Source of the DNA: Arthrinium phaeospermum
Lineage: Eukaryota; Ascomycota; Sordariomycetes; Amphisphaeriales; Apiosporaceae
Direction of reading: 5' to 3'
DNA length: 64,000 nt
Assembly: GCA_006503535.1 (NCBI GenBank)
Contig: QYRS01000002.1
Coordinates: 1,364,001 to 1,428,000, forward strand
The notes beneath the pieces are model-generated. The model made no database searches. It worked only from the letters and a program-made list of their open reading frames with translations, and had not been told where the DNA came from. The translations under genes and the position numbers were made by a program. Below are positions 34,449-46,233 of this stretch, one piece after another. Position 1 is the stretch's first letter; each line of letters begins with the position of its first letter.

Positions 34449-35579
34449 CTACGAGTGGATGGGCTGAGGCCCATCGTTCTCGCTAACAACACTACCAACG
34501 TCAGACCAGCTGTTGGGGGTGGCCATGCCCTCGGACTCGCTGATCACATCGTAGTATCGTGAGTGTCCTTGGGAGTCGACTGAGCGTGCATCCTCCGCCA
34601 GATCCTCTCCGGAACCAGCAATCGAATTAGAATCAGTTGGAGTATGGATGCCCTCGCTAACCAGCTCGGGTTCGGAAAGCGGACCAGCAGGCGATTCTGG
34701 GAGAGGGGAGTAGAAACCAGGGTGCGCTGTCTGTGCCCAAGCTTGGATAGAGCTGTAAGCATCATCGCGGTCTTCGGGGCCAGCAGTCATGAATTCGTCT
34801 TGGCCCAGCTGTCCCTCAAACGTCGCAGTGGAAGCAGTTTGCGATTGCTGTGCAGGGGTTACAGGGTCGATAAGGGCGGGCATGTGCTCAGGCGGTGCGG
34901 AAAGAGTGGCGCTTCTCGGCGTCTCATCGCGGGCGACGTGCGAGACGCTATAGATATCGGTGTCGTTCTCATCATTTTCAGGGTCCATCAGGCTGTTCTC
35001 CAGCGCAACGTGCTCGTCGATGCTGTTCTCGTCGGCGAAAGGGTTGGTGTAAGCGGTATAGTTCAGGTTTCGAGGTCCTTCTCCGCGGCGTCTCAGGCCG
35101 TCAGCTTCCTCGCCTTTAATGTTGGCTCCGGTGTTGAAGACAAAAGTTCCCTGGTCGGCGCAAAAATCGTGCTTCAGAATTTCATCGAAACTGGTCTTGG
35201 TCTTGGGCGTTGAGGGATTCTCTTCTTTAGGCTGCTGGCTCCCTCTCTTCTGTTCAGCGATCGAATTCCAGTACATCAGCTCTTCTCGCTGGCGGCGGCG
35301 GGTTTCGTCATCTGCATCAACTCCCACTTCGCCTTCTCGGACATCGATACCCCGTGAGCGAAGGAACCCTTCGGCGTCTTCCGGTCGATTGAACAGATTC
35401 TCACGGTCTTGCGGGCTGATGCTGTCCCCGAGCGAATGCAAGGCGATTGCAATGCGCCGTCGAACATCTTCGGCCATCCGTCGGAGCTCTGGCGATTCGT
35501 AGATGGCGATGCCGGCGGCTATCACAACCGACGCGGCGATAACGCCGACTGATAGTGCGGCATGGTTAATGGGAGGCAT
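34449..35579 (-). CDS. Unknown single-pass membrane protein of fungi
   Basis: I do not recognise a named family. The frame from the Met at 35579 is 376 residues without introns. A hydrophobic segment at about residues 6-26 (LSVGVIAASVVIAAGIAIY) is followed at once by a basic helix (RRMAEDVRRRIAIALHSLGD), suggesting an N-terminal membrane anchor with the body in the cytosol. Next come RPEDAEGFLRSRGIDVRE and a charged helix with YWNSIAEQKR. The second half is acidic and Ser/Thr/Pro-rich with little predicted order, ending in a conserved-looking SRYYDVISESEGMATPNSWSDVGS segment. An upstream in-frame Met (35627) would put 16 residues before the anchor and is less likely. The gene is surely real given length and codon pattern; the role is unknown. 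Confidence 0.8.
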   Translation of the reverse strand: MPPINHAALSVGVIAASVVIAAGIAIYESPELRRMAEDVRRRIAIALHSLGDSISPQDRENLFNRPEDAEGFLRSRGIDVREGEVGVDADDETRRRQREELMYWNSIAEQKRGSQQPKEENPSTPKTKTSFDEILKHDFCADQGTFVFNTGANIKGEEADGLRRRGEGPRNLNYTAYTNPFADENSIDEHVALENSLMDPENDENDTDIYSVSHVARDETPRSATLSAPPEHMPALIDPVTPAQQSQTASTATFEGQLGQDEFMTAGPEDRDDAYSSIQAWAQTAHPGFYSPLPESPAGPLSEPELVSEGIHTPTDSNSIAGSGEDLAEDARSVDSQGHSRYYDVISESEGMATPNSWSDVGSVVSENDGPQPIHS

Positions 35580-37099
35580 CTTGGCTAAAAGGCTTGTGAT
35601 ATGCCAACATGAACGTGGAAAATGCAAAAACCAAAGACAAGCAGTAACAGCGGGTTAATGAAGAAGCAGTAATCCAACCATATCAATAGGTAGGTAGTTT
35701 TGGTCAAGCAATGAATGTCAAGCCACGCAAACCGCCTCGTGCGTTTTCGCCACCACTGGGTTGGAGCGTCAGGTTCATTAAGCGACCACTTGATAGGCAG
35801 CAGTCGAAACGCACCACACTTTGACACCTCATGTGCCACCATGAGGCACCTAGGGACGTTGCCAATCATTGTGGGAGAAAAGAGGAGATCAACAGGCAAT
35901 GGATCGCTGGGGCGGGGCAATCTTTTGCCCCAAATAGAAATATGTAGGCAGACGTACCTTTGATGGCCACTGGAGCAGGCATTTCGGCGCGATGAGACAC
36001 AGCTTCACGGCCTCTTGCAGACAAGATGATGCTGGTGAAATGAAGGGCAGGAATCAATCAGAAGGGAAAAGTAGGGGAGAAGGTTGCAATTAGAGGTGTC
36101 GAGGTGGATGGAAGGATGTACGACTACCGGAACGGCAGGAAAATGCCTGGGAAGGCAGACTTCCAAATAGAGATTTGGATGTACCTACACCCGGTATGGT
36201 TATGCCTGGGTTTGGATGAGATAGGATGATGCGGGAGTTTCCCCTCCACCCTCATTACATACAGGCGTTTACCTTGCCGTGTCGCCTTTTTACCTGTGTG
36301 TCTCTGTGTTTAACAGCGAGTAAGCGCTTTTGCGCTCCAGGACGCATGAAACTTAAAAGCCCGCCTCCGCGTGACGTACGCCATCTGGTCTGGAATTATT
36401 TTGCGCAAGCCTAACGTAACTTGGGTCAGCTTCCCAGGGCTGTCACAAAGTCGTGGGTCTCTTCAGTTCCAGCGCCACAGCACTCGAGATCGAGAACAGG
36501 TGACGGGAGTGCGGGCAGAGACTCATGGCCCTCGCCATACCGGCAGATTGCCATATGCCATCTGGGCGCAAGTACTGGAACTGTAAGATTGAGGGGCGAC
36601 TACGACCGCGGGTGGCACGGGGGGGTCGACCCCACGATTTTACATACGTACAGCCCCAGCTGCATACGGGCTACGGGAGATATGCAGGAGTAATGCATGC
36701 CAAGGCGTTCAATGCTTTCATAAGCATATGGTAGTAAGGTGGATTGTATGCGCGCAACAACACTATTGCCACGCGAGAGCCCCTTTGAGAGCCAAAGAGC
36801 AACTTGATACGGATAGAGGCCCGTTCGTTGTGATTAGACAGACTGCAACCGTTCATTACATTACGGCCTTTTCGCTTCCCCCCTTGTATAATAGCATAAG
36901 GCGGCCACTTCGCTAAGTCCAAGGGCTTTATCGGTGGCCTCTCTGTCTAATCACCACGGTCAAAATATATGAACTTGATCTAGCCAACTGGTAAAATATC
37001 GAAAAACGTATTGTCTCATTATATCTACCTACTGAATATATGTATGTAGTGTGGTGTGAAACCTCCTCGTGAACTCTGGCCATGCCCTCTACTCCATCA
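35580..37099. other. Intergenic, tandem minus-strand genes
   Basis: About 1.5 kb holding the upstream region of the membrane-protein gene and the 3' flank of SEC5. There is a TATATGTATGTAG cluster near 37035. No protein-like frame is seen. Confidence 0.5.
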
Positions 37100-40000
37100 T
37101 CAACCCGTCATGGTTCTTTCCGCCTGGCTCTTGCGCGGCTTCTTGAAGCAAGCGAATGAGTTCTTGCTCAAGTCGCGCAGCTTCTTCAGCACATCGCGCA
37201 TACCGGGTAACTCGCCCTGCAACCGGGCGCGAGCCGCGTCGTCTGTGCGGCTGTCGAGCATGCTATAGATTTCGCTCTGGAGGCCGCTGGCGCGCTCCGT
37301 CGTGTACTGACTCAGCGTCTGCGCCACGAACTCGACATCCAGCGTGGCCTGCATGAGAGCGCCCAAATCATAGCGTGGGGACCGAGCCTTGAAGGCCTCG
37401 AGTAGTTCGCGCGAGAGCTGTTCCAGGAGGTAGGAGAGGACCTGTGGTGTCAGAGAAGGGGCGGTGGTGGACACTTGTGTATGTACGAGTACCAGCGACA
37501 GCAAAGCCTCGTAGATATACGGCTTGACTTCGGCTGGTTTGGGCGAGCTTCCCCAACTTGGATCGTCGGAAAGCCCAGAGTGGATTATGCGGCGCAGGCT
37601 CTCAATGGAAGGCTTGGTGTATGTCTGGAACAGACGCGCATCGATCTGGCCTAGCACATCCTTGATTGTTTTGGATTCGTCGGTGAGCTTGACTGAGAAC
37701 GAATTCTCGAATTGGCTGTTCAGGTTTGGTACGACTTGAGAACGCAAGGCTTGTAAGTTGCTGAGAGTCAAGAGCATGCGTACGTTCTGCAATTCGTGAT
37801 GTTAGCTTATAAAGTTCATTTTCCTCCGCCAATAACAGAAGCAAGCGCAACTTACCCGGTCTCCAGCATCGATTCCCTTCATCCCGACGCTGAGAGAAGT
37901 CCTCGCGCTCCCAGAGTGGATCGGTGTCTCCAAATCCGTCGTCCACTCATCGTCAGCTTTCTTGATTGACCTTTCGGCGTTTTCCACCATGCCGCTCAGC
38001 GCCTTGTACAGTGTAGTTACGTACTGGCTACGCACCATCTGCAGCAGCTTCGTTGGCGGAGGCAGAACAATGTCAGCAGTGTCGGGCTTCGTCATGGCTT
38101 CAGAGATGTAGAGAATCTTCTGCATTCCGCTCAACAACGCTCCTTCGAACGCAGCAAACGTCGTGGGCATTCGAGTTACATCACCCAACTCCCGCGACCT
38201 TTGCCAGTCCTCAACATACTTGATGTTTTCGGCATCCTTGTTCCAAGCAGCACAAATAGCGGTGACACACCTCTCCCGAGCTGCACCGACCAGGGTCTTG
38301 AGGTGTTCGACCTGTTTCTCATCAATCTGGCTCACTGGCGCGATGCTAGCCATCTCAGAGGCACCAGACCCAATGAAAGCCAGCATCTTGGAAAGATAGT
38401 GCACACCACTGACTGAGTTGGCATTGGGCGGCCAGAAGGCAAACTTTTCCCAGGCCTCGCCGCGTCTTGGGGACGGCGGCGGTAGGTTGTTCGAGTCAAA
38501 ATTGAATCTGGGGTCCCGGAGCGCGGTAGGTGTCAACGAGGCCGATCCTGGTGTTCCAGGCGATGGTGGCAATGGTGAAAATAGGAGAGAGATATCCTCA
38601 GGGGGGGCGCCGGCGAAGAACTCGAGAACATGCTGTCGTATCATGTCGACAAGTTCAACTGTTCCCTTCCTAAGATCAAGTGTACCCTGATCGGATAGGC
38701 GATGATGCACACGGGACTCTCCGTTAAACCCAGTAGGGAGAGACGACTGTGTCTTTCCCTCAATGAAACCATCGACAGTCTGCCAGAATTCTAGAATTTC
38801 GCCGAGGATCCCTTGTGTTGAGAGTAGCATGTTCAGGAATTGCAGCATTTTGTCCCACAGCTCAATCACATCTGGCGAGTCGATCCCATCTGGCTTGCTT
38901 TCCACAGATTGTCGACCGAGTGCCCGGAGATGCCCTGCCACACTTTGGGGTGTTGGCTTCTGCCCGTTGGCCAGTCGTCGCCTGAGGACCTCGATTTCGA
39001 CTTTTCCTCGATCTGCTACAGATGCAATCTTACCCTTCAGGTAGTCATACCTGCTAAGCAGCCATACCCAGATGGGGTTATCTTCAACGCCAAGCTCCAG
39101 CAATAGACTAATCAGCTCCATGTGTTGATCTTGGGGCCGCCCTGCTTGTACATCTGTCTTGGACAGATTATTAAGAGATATGAGCTTCTTCCAGATGTCC
39201 CGTTTGAATGACTGTATCTGGTCGTCAACATCGTGCCACATGCGAGCGGCCAGTAGTATCTGATAGGCTTGACTTTCGCTTGGTGCAGTTGTACCCAAGT
39301 CTTGTACCAGTCGCCTTGCGTCCTCTGCGAAGCGGCGTGCGCGCGTGTACTCTTCTACTAGAGTCTCGTAATCACGCCGCTTAATGCTGTCGGCTACGTT
39401 GGAGCTGGCTTCGATATAGTCCCGGAAACGTTCGATGGAGTATTGGACCGTCTTCAGGTTCTCCTCCTTCTCGCGCCCGCCCAGTGCAGGGCCCCATACA
39501 TCCTCCGCTTTAGCCGAGACGTCGAGCAGTGGTGCCTTGATGCCCATGACACCGTAATCGCTTTCTTTCACCAACGCATTCTTCTTCCGAGCATCAGCAC
39601 CCGGGGACAGGGGGGCGACCAGCGGATTCACACCCAGGCCAGCCCCACCGATACTATTCCTGAAGCTGCTCCTGCTAGCATGTCTCGAGTGAGCGCGTGC
39701 CCGCGTTGGCGAGGGCGGCTCGACGCCCCTGTATTTCATTTCTTTGTAGACATTGTCGATGGTAGCTTTGGCCTTGACGAAGCGCTCAAAATTGGACTCG
39801 ACAAGGACCTTCAGAGACGCGGACTTTAAGTCAATAGATTGGGATAGGCTGTCTAGACCAGACTCTAGCATTCGGGTATCGTCCAGCGCATGTAGCTGGG
39901 AAAGAAATAGCGATGGCGAGAAGTTGGTCGAGGACAAGAGGAACTTGGTTCGCAGGCGCGGGTCTTCTTGTACAGGAATGCCAAACCGCCGCAAGGATCC

Positions 40001-40285
40001 CACGACGCTGTCGCTACCCCCTAAAGGGTCGGGCTCATCCCGCTGCACCAAGCTGCCAACGCCGCCTGTCGATACTTCGGAACCAGGCACGATACTTGTT
40101 CTATTGCTGACAGCGCGCTCAAGGGCTTGGTACCGCGACTTGCGGCGGGTGTGTTTCTGCCTCTTCAGTTCGGCCTCGCTGTCCGAACCGTCGCTGTTGT
40201 CCTTGTCCGTGGGCCATTCTGCCGGGAATGCGGTCGGTACGCCGTAGAACTCCAACACGTTTCGCTCGAAATCGGGGGCGGCCAT
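37100..40285 (-). CDS. SEC5: Exocyst complex component Sec5
   Basis: Sec5 is one of eight exocyst subunits that tether secretory vesicles to the plasma membrane at growth sites such as the hyphal tip. Exon 1 is 40285-37856 and exon 2 is 37786-37100. The 69-bp intron has donor GTAAG, a GCTAAC branch site and acceptor GCAG. The joined frame is 1038 residues. The N terminus (LEFYGVPTAFPAEWP) leads into the Sec5 signature from about residue 95: RRFGIPVQEDPRLRTKFLLS, then FSPSLFLSQLHALDDT and SLKVLVESNFERFVKAKATID. The rest is the helical rod typical of exocyst subunits, with a Pro-rich disordered insert near 575-620. It ends in a basic helical tail. Divergent from IDH2. Confidence 0.93.
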
Positions 40286-41242
40286 GGCTATATCATATGC
40301 TTAATTGATGGCCGTCGAGACCAAGCATTTTTCTCATCAGGATATCGACATGAGAACAGTTTCGGGCAGTGCCTATGTTTTGGCGGGTTGTAGGTCGCTG
40401 AATTCGGAGACGGGTGTCGCAACCGTAACTCATTAATGGGAGTCGGTATCCCTGTCGCCTTGGAGGCTTGCGACGGTCCGGGCCCCAATTGTGCCTAAGG
40501 CTCCCAGCTCCCAGCTCCTACCGAGAAGAGGTGGGGCATATCTAGTAGCGACGTTTCAAACGGTATACTGCTTATTATTGCGGTCTAGATGGTTCAAGAA
40601 ACTTTTCCAGCTATATGTTTAAGTACTGTGCTTTAAAGGCATTTATGTACCAACTGTAATAAAAACACAGTATAACTTTTATCACTATACATAGATCAAA
40701 TTGTTTTCCCTTCTCATGCCTCGTTGTAAGTCTGACTGACGTATATGGTTGGTTCTATCTGATCTTTACGTTCAAAACGGGCCTTACACAACTAAGCTTA
40801 GTGAGGCCAACCGTTTCGTGTGCCATCCGCATACGGTACCTCTTGATTCCCCGCGCCGGTCTGGTTCTCATGCAGCTCAATAAACGTGTTCTTCTTTACC
40901 AGTGTATCTATAGACAAGAAAGAGACTATGGCAATGTTTTACTGGTCTGCCAGTAAGTAGGATGCAAAGAGGGCTTGTCTTGGCTTTCGGAGATGCTCAG
41001 TGATGTACTGGTGTGAGCCGGATTTTAGCCGCCCGTCAGAACCAAGCTAGAGCAAATTTACATCTGATAGCATAGCCGGGGCCAGCCGTAGTGTGATTCC
41101 GAAGCTTTTATCCCTCGAAGAAAGCTCTTTGCCTGCAGAATACCAACCGAGATTTTGTTTTGCTAGCCTCAACGCCATTCACGCAGTTTGCAGGAGCCTT
41201 TCGACATCTTTGATACCCGCTCCTCTCAGACAAATATTCACA
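40286..41242. promoter_or_regulatory. Divergent upstream region of SEC5 and IDH2
   Basis: The 957 bp between two divergent start codons. An AT-rich patch (about 40550-40700) lies midway, and the IDH2 side ends in a short leader with the start context CACAATGC. No specific operator was recognised. Confidence 0.45.
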
Positions 41243-42752
41243 ATGCTGGCCATTCGAAGCGTCTCGGCGCCCATGCGACGCCAATGCGTCCGCGCAGCTC
41301 CTCGCGCCGCTGCAACTCTATCTTTCCAGGTGAGACCAACATGTCGGCTGGTCTTGACTATCTGCGCCATTGGCAACTAACGTTTCTCTCAATGGCAGAA
41401 CCGACGATTCTACTCGGACAAGGTGGCCAAGTTCACCGGACAGAAGGATGCCAGCGTACGTTTCTCCTGCATTCGCAAACCCTCACGGTCGATTTGCGCA
41501 ATATAAAAGCATCCTATGTACATGTCATGGTACTGGGTCAACCGACAATCGCCTCGCACAACAGCATTACAATGAACCAAGCGACGCTATAGGACAATCA
41601 TCTAACTGGAAGTGCACATAGGGAAACTTCCCTGTCTCAATCATCGAGGGAGATGGTATTGGCCCGGAGATCTCTCAGGCTGTGAAGGACATCTTCGCTG
41701 CTGCCAAGGTTTGTTGTCACCAATGGTCTGCGATGTGCCAGGAATTTTAACTAAAGAGATATCTAGGCACCTGTCTCTTGGGAGCCCGTTGACGTCACAC
41801 CCATGCTTATCGATGGCAAGACCACCATTCCCCCGGCAACAATTGAGAGCATTGAGCGGAACAAGGTTGCCCTGAAGGGCCCCCTCGCCGTGAGTATACC
41901 TCTTTCGAACCTTCAAGGGCCAAGGAACAACAGAATCACTAACTAGTTCCGAATCGCCAGACTCCTATCGGCAAGGGCCACGTTTCCCTCAACCTCACCC
42001 TGCGACGAACATTCAACCTCTTCGCCAACCTGCGACCTTGCCGGTCTGTTGCCGGCTACAAGACCCCCTACGACGGTGTCGACACCGTTCTCATCCGTGA
42101 GAACACCGAGGGTGAATACTCCGGAATCGAGCACGTCGTCGTTGATGGTGTCGTCCAGAGCATCAAGCTCATCACCCGCGAGGCCAGCGAGCGTGTTCTG
42201 CGGTTCGCTTTCCAGCACGCCACCGAGATCGGCCGCAAGAAGGTCCGCGTCGTCCACAAGGCCACCATCATGAAGATGTCTGATGGTCTCTTCCTGAACG
42301 TTGCCAAGGACGTTGCCAAGGACTTCCCCCACATCGAGTTCGATGCTGAGCTGCTCGACAACACCTGCCTGAAGATGGTCACCGACCCTCTGCCTTACAA
42401 CGACAAGGTTCTGGTCATGCCCAACCTGTACGGTGACATTCTGTCCGACATGTGCGCCGGCCTGATCGGTGGCCTCGGTCTTACCCCCTCCGGCAACATC
42501 GGTGACCAATGCTCCATCTTCGAGGCTGTCCACGGTTCGGCTCCGGATATCGCTGGTCAGGGCAAGGCCAACCCCACGGCTCTGCTTCTCAGCTCCATGA
42601 TGATGCTGCGACACATGGGCCTGAACGAGTACGCGAACCGAATTGAGCGGGCTGCTTTTGATACCCTGGCGGAAGGCAAGGCTCTGACGGGCGATCTGGG
42701 CGGCAAGGCCAGCACCACGGACTACGCCCAGGCCATCATTTCTAGACTGTAG
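41243..42752 (+). CDS. IDH2: Isocitrate dehydrogenase [NAD+] subunit 2, mitochondrial
   Basis: Idh2 is the catalytic subunit of mitochondrial NAD-isocitrate dehydrogenase, which converts isocitrate to 2-oxoglutarate in the TCA cycle. Exons are 41243-41329, 41399-41455, 41622-41708, 41767-41889 and 41961-42752. All exon lengths are multiples of three, and the product is 381 residues. The first exon encodes an Arg/Ala-rich mitochondrial presequence. The mature part starts near [13 protein letters not shown] and shows [12 protein letters not shown] (about 56). It also has [14 protein letters not shown] in exon 5 and the family signature [20 protein letters not shown], with the metal-binding aspartates. 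[19 protein letters not shown], near the nucleotide site, follows. The four introns all fall in the first 240 codons, and each is phase 0. Assignment to subunit 2 rather than 1 rests on the overall sequence character. Confidence 0.96.
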
Positions 42753-45700
42753 ATACCACCATCCCTCGACGATCATCCTCTTTCCTACTCTACTTGACTC
42801 TCCTATAATGCATCACTCTGGGAGCAAAGGGAGCAGTAGTTTCACACTGTAGACTGTACAACAGACGGGACGAATCGGCATGATTGATTGAATAGAAATG
42901 AATATTTGAAACACAGTATCTGCATGAAAGGCACGTGTCGTGATATCATTGCCCAGAAGCGAGCTGCATCTTCTGTACGGAGGATGCGGCGGTTCCGAGC
43001 TGCATCTGTTGGCAGCCATTGCATTGAAGTATGCGATTCTTGGCTTGCAGTCTCGAGTTAGCGGAACCGAGACGGCAGCTCCCGTGCAATCATGGGACGA
43101 ACCACCCTGGCACCTGGCGCCTACACCAATTCGGATAAAAGAAAGATTGGCACAACTTCACTCTCAGTGCCGAGTATACTCAGGTCCTGCTTCCCTGGTC
43201 TTATCATGATGCAGGCCACATATACACAAGGCATATGCTGGGATGTTCCCAACCGGCTCCGCTCGACTTCAGTTCAGCCAGTAAAAGGGTGTAACGGCGA
43301 GGGTTGCTTCTTACGGGGTATTGGGGAAATGCGGTACAACTGTATGCCCCGTGTGGGGGACAGCATGATGAGTCTGGGGGTGCATCTCTAGCTGCATGTG
43401 GGAGTGTGTAAAAGGAATTACTCTGCATACAGCGTCGCGTGACGGCCGTCTCCAAATCAAGTTTGCTTCAATATATCAAGGGCGGCTCCAGAGCATCAAT
43501 GCATGGTCATGTGGCATAACTGGAAGGTCGTAAACCCATCGGGAATGAACGGTGAGCAGAGCATACATACATATAGAATGTATTCAAATGACCTCCTCGC
43601 ATCACTTTGGAAAGCGGTGAAGGATCGCGAACGCCTCCTTACGAAAGGGCTTATACGCGGCTCTCGGTTGTCGAAGGGACAATTGGGCAACGCGGCTGGA
43701 ACTTCCCTGCTGCCGTTCGTTGCATATACAATACACCTACCTACATACATACCTACACATGTAACCGTTGGGAGCAAAGACCGGCGACGATCACAGCGAT
43801 ATAGACCAATCGGTGAGCAAGTCAGGGCTATTCCTCACACGGCGCAGGGCGCCAAGCGCTTATGCCTTCGCGATACAGCGTTACAGTAATATAGAACAAC
43901 GTGGACTGCCCACATATGCACAGTAAGGCATACATATCGTGATGGGCGTGTCTCAGCCATCGGAGCAACAATAGCCGGAAATTCAAGGCAAGAAGAAGAC
44001 CAATCCATGGTTGATACGGTTTTACGATTCAGCCTTGAGGGGACGGCATGGACCTCGTAATATCTATCGGTGCATCGGATGTGAGGAAGCACCTGTGGCA
44101 TGGATTGAGGGAGTCGAGAGAAATGCGTTGATGGGCGCCCATTTGCCATCAGGCTATCCCCCCTCATCCCCTGCATGCCAGAAGGCTAGGCCGAGTAATC
44201 AAAAGGTTAATGGAGACAAGCTTTTGATTGATTCTCTCGAACGCCCTTAGTGGATGTAACGTCATGGTGCGCAGTGGCGTGCGAGTCGGCACACCCGGGG
44301 TGCTACGACTACATGTGGGTTTGGTCAAAAAGCAGCGGGATAATTGTCGGCTTCGCCTTTTCGAGGCATCCGAATCGCGAAACTTGATCACCAAGCAAAT
44401 TCATCTATCGCAATCAAGCGCACTGTTGGCTGCAAACGAGTACATTGGTATTCCTAAGCCTTCCTGCGAAGATCCCGCCGGAACCTACGGAGATGGCTTC
44501 GCACATACTACTACACTGCATATACAGTACATTGCTCGTATCCAATCAGATGGGCGCTATGCCGCGGCCCCTTGCCCAGAGATCGACGCCGAGACTCGTT
44601 GGATCGGAACCAGGCATCTTAAGCCATGCTACTGCTGTACGAAAGGGAAGAAACATTCTGGAAGCTCTGGTAAGCTTTGGCAGCATCTACAAGCAGGCTT
44701 GGCATCAAAGGACGCATACCTAGAGCCTTACCTTGCATACACGTACAGATGTATGGAAGCAACGCGCTCGGGAATCCCACAATTGATAAGTGTGGTAAGA
44801 TATGGCTCGAGATGGTCCCTCCTAGGAGATTCGAATGTCCCCCACCATGAACTGGACAAATAGCGCGACATATGCAAGTATGGATTTCTGACAGGCCTCG
44901 GCATGCAGGAGGAGGCAGATGTTTTGTAAGTATGTTGATGGTTGCGCATGCAGCGGAAGTGGGTTGTTAGCCGATGCTGGCTAGGGTGCTTTTTTCTGTG
45001 ACGATTTGATGGGGTTCGCGATCGGTATTCCGACGCCGTGGGTGAACATGGAGCCGGCTGTTGTTCCTGACTGACATCGCCTACTGACTAATAGGCAACC
45101 TTCGGTTTTTCTAGAAGCTTTTTTTTTCTCTTGTAGTCAGGTCTTTAGCAAGCATCCACTTGGAAGTTGCCAGCTGCAGTTGCCCCCGTTCGATCGTCGG
45201 GTGCTTGATGCTGACGCAAGACGCACAGTAAAGTAATTGCAAATCATGCCGTATTCGTGGGATCCCCAGAGTGTATTGAGTGTACCCTGTACCGGGGGAT
45301 ATTTCGCTCCTGCATGTAGGGAGCATGCGAATGCTGCACCCTTCCTGAACTCGAAGGGTTGCGGATGTGGGTGTGCAGCAGGGTGGCCGGCTTGGTGTAA
45401 CTATTCCCAGAACGGCCAAAGTGTCGGTCCTACTAGCGATTCCGACCAGCGAGCAGCCTCGCACACCAGAACAAACATATGTTACGGTACGTTCTGTACT
45501 GTACTTTCTCCACCTGACAGCTCGGGCAGATTGGACGCCCCTAAATCGCTCATTCCAACATTGAACTTTCCGATGTACACTTCGACCTGTACAAGGGCGA
45601 GTAATATGTACTGCAGATAAGGGCTTCTCGCGGTTTCTGGTTTGGGGCTCCAGCCGGAGAGTGTAAGTGCCACTCGGGACTGACTGGGCCTATCGCCAGT

Positions 45701-45956
45701 CCTCCCTATTTTGAGGAAGCCGAGCAAAGTTCCTTCCTCTCAGTTTAAGACGCATATATTTAAACTTGTGCTCTTCCCCCCTTCCATTCTCTTTCTCGGC
45801 TTCTTGCATTATCCTCCTGATACCGCTGTTGCCATTCAACCATCTTCAGCCTGCCTACGTCTATTCATCCGCACCTCAGAAACCCTACCAAGTCTTCAAG
45901 ACTCAACATCCTTTCTCAGCACCCAGTACCACAGAGATACGCTCCATACCTCCAAA
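42753..45956. other. Gene-poor stretch, left part
   Basis: 3.2 kb of ordinary base composition. The longest open frame (44228-44863, plus, 211 codons) has no protein-like pattern and lies among many other overlapping chance frames. No tRNA-like B box or other RNA gene was found. The IDH2 3' untranslated region occupies the start, and the end is the promoter of the small gene at 45957. Confidence 0.45.
45754..45764 (+). promoter_or_regulatory. TATA-like box of the small gene
   Basis: ATATATTTAAA lies about 195 bp upstream of the start codon and is followed by a C/T-rich tract (45770-45800), as in strongly expressed fungal genes with long pyrimidine-rich leaders. The distance from an unmapped transcription start is unknown. 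Confidence 0.45.
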
Positions 45957-46233
45957 ATGCCTAGCCACGACATCAAGTCCGTCATTGACACCAAGCCCCT
46001 CTCCTTCACCTTGAACACCAAGGGTGGCAAGTGGAAGTGTACTTTGCACTCCAACAGACAAGCTCTGTATGTCGTCCCTCGAGACTTCCTTATTATCCGC
46101 CGATGTGACTTTTGCTAACCCTTTCCACAGTGAGAAGTCTCGCAGCACGGCGGATCGGACTCCTGGCATGAACCGCGCCGACTCTGATATGTCCATCTCC
46201 TCGGCGGAAAGCACTACTTCATCCCAACATTAG
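45957..46233 (+). CDS. Small two-exon gene, 70-residue protein of unknown function
   Basis: Exon 1 is 45957-46066 and exon 2 is 46131-46233. The 64-bp intron has donor GTATGT, branch site GCTAAC and acceptor CCACAG, and joining the exons gives one frame of 70 residues. The N-terminal half (SFTLNTKGGKWKCTLHSN) looks folded, perhaps a short beta structure. The C-terminal half is Ser/Thr-rich with acidic neighbours (ADSDMSISSAESTTSS) and would be a good kinase target. I do not recognise the family. Support comes from a perfect intron, a TATA-like box, a C/T-rich leader and an AAAATGC start context. It stands alone in a gene-poor stretch. Function unknown. Confidence 0.7.

Noticed and set aside
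41943..42776. 277-codon minus-strand frame opposite IDH2 exon 5
   Set aside because: Antisense shadow of a highly conserved, codon-biased exon.
44228..44863. 211-codon plus-strand frame in the gene-poor stretch
   Set aside because: Longest frame of the stretch, but its composition is irregular, it has no recognisable motif, promoter or introns, and it overlaps other chance frames.
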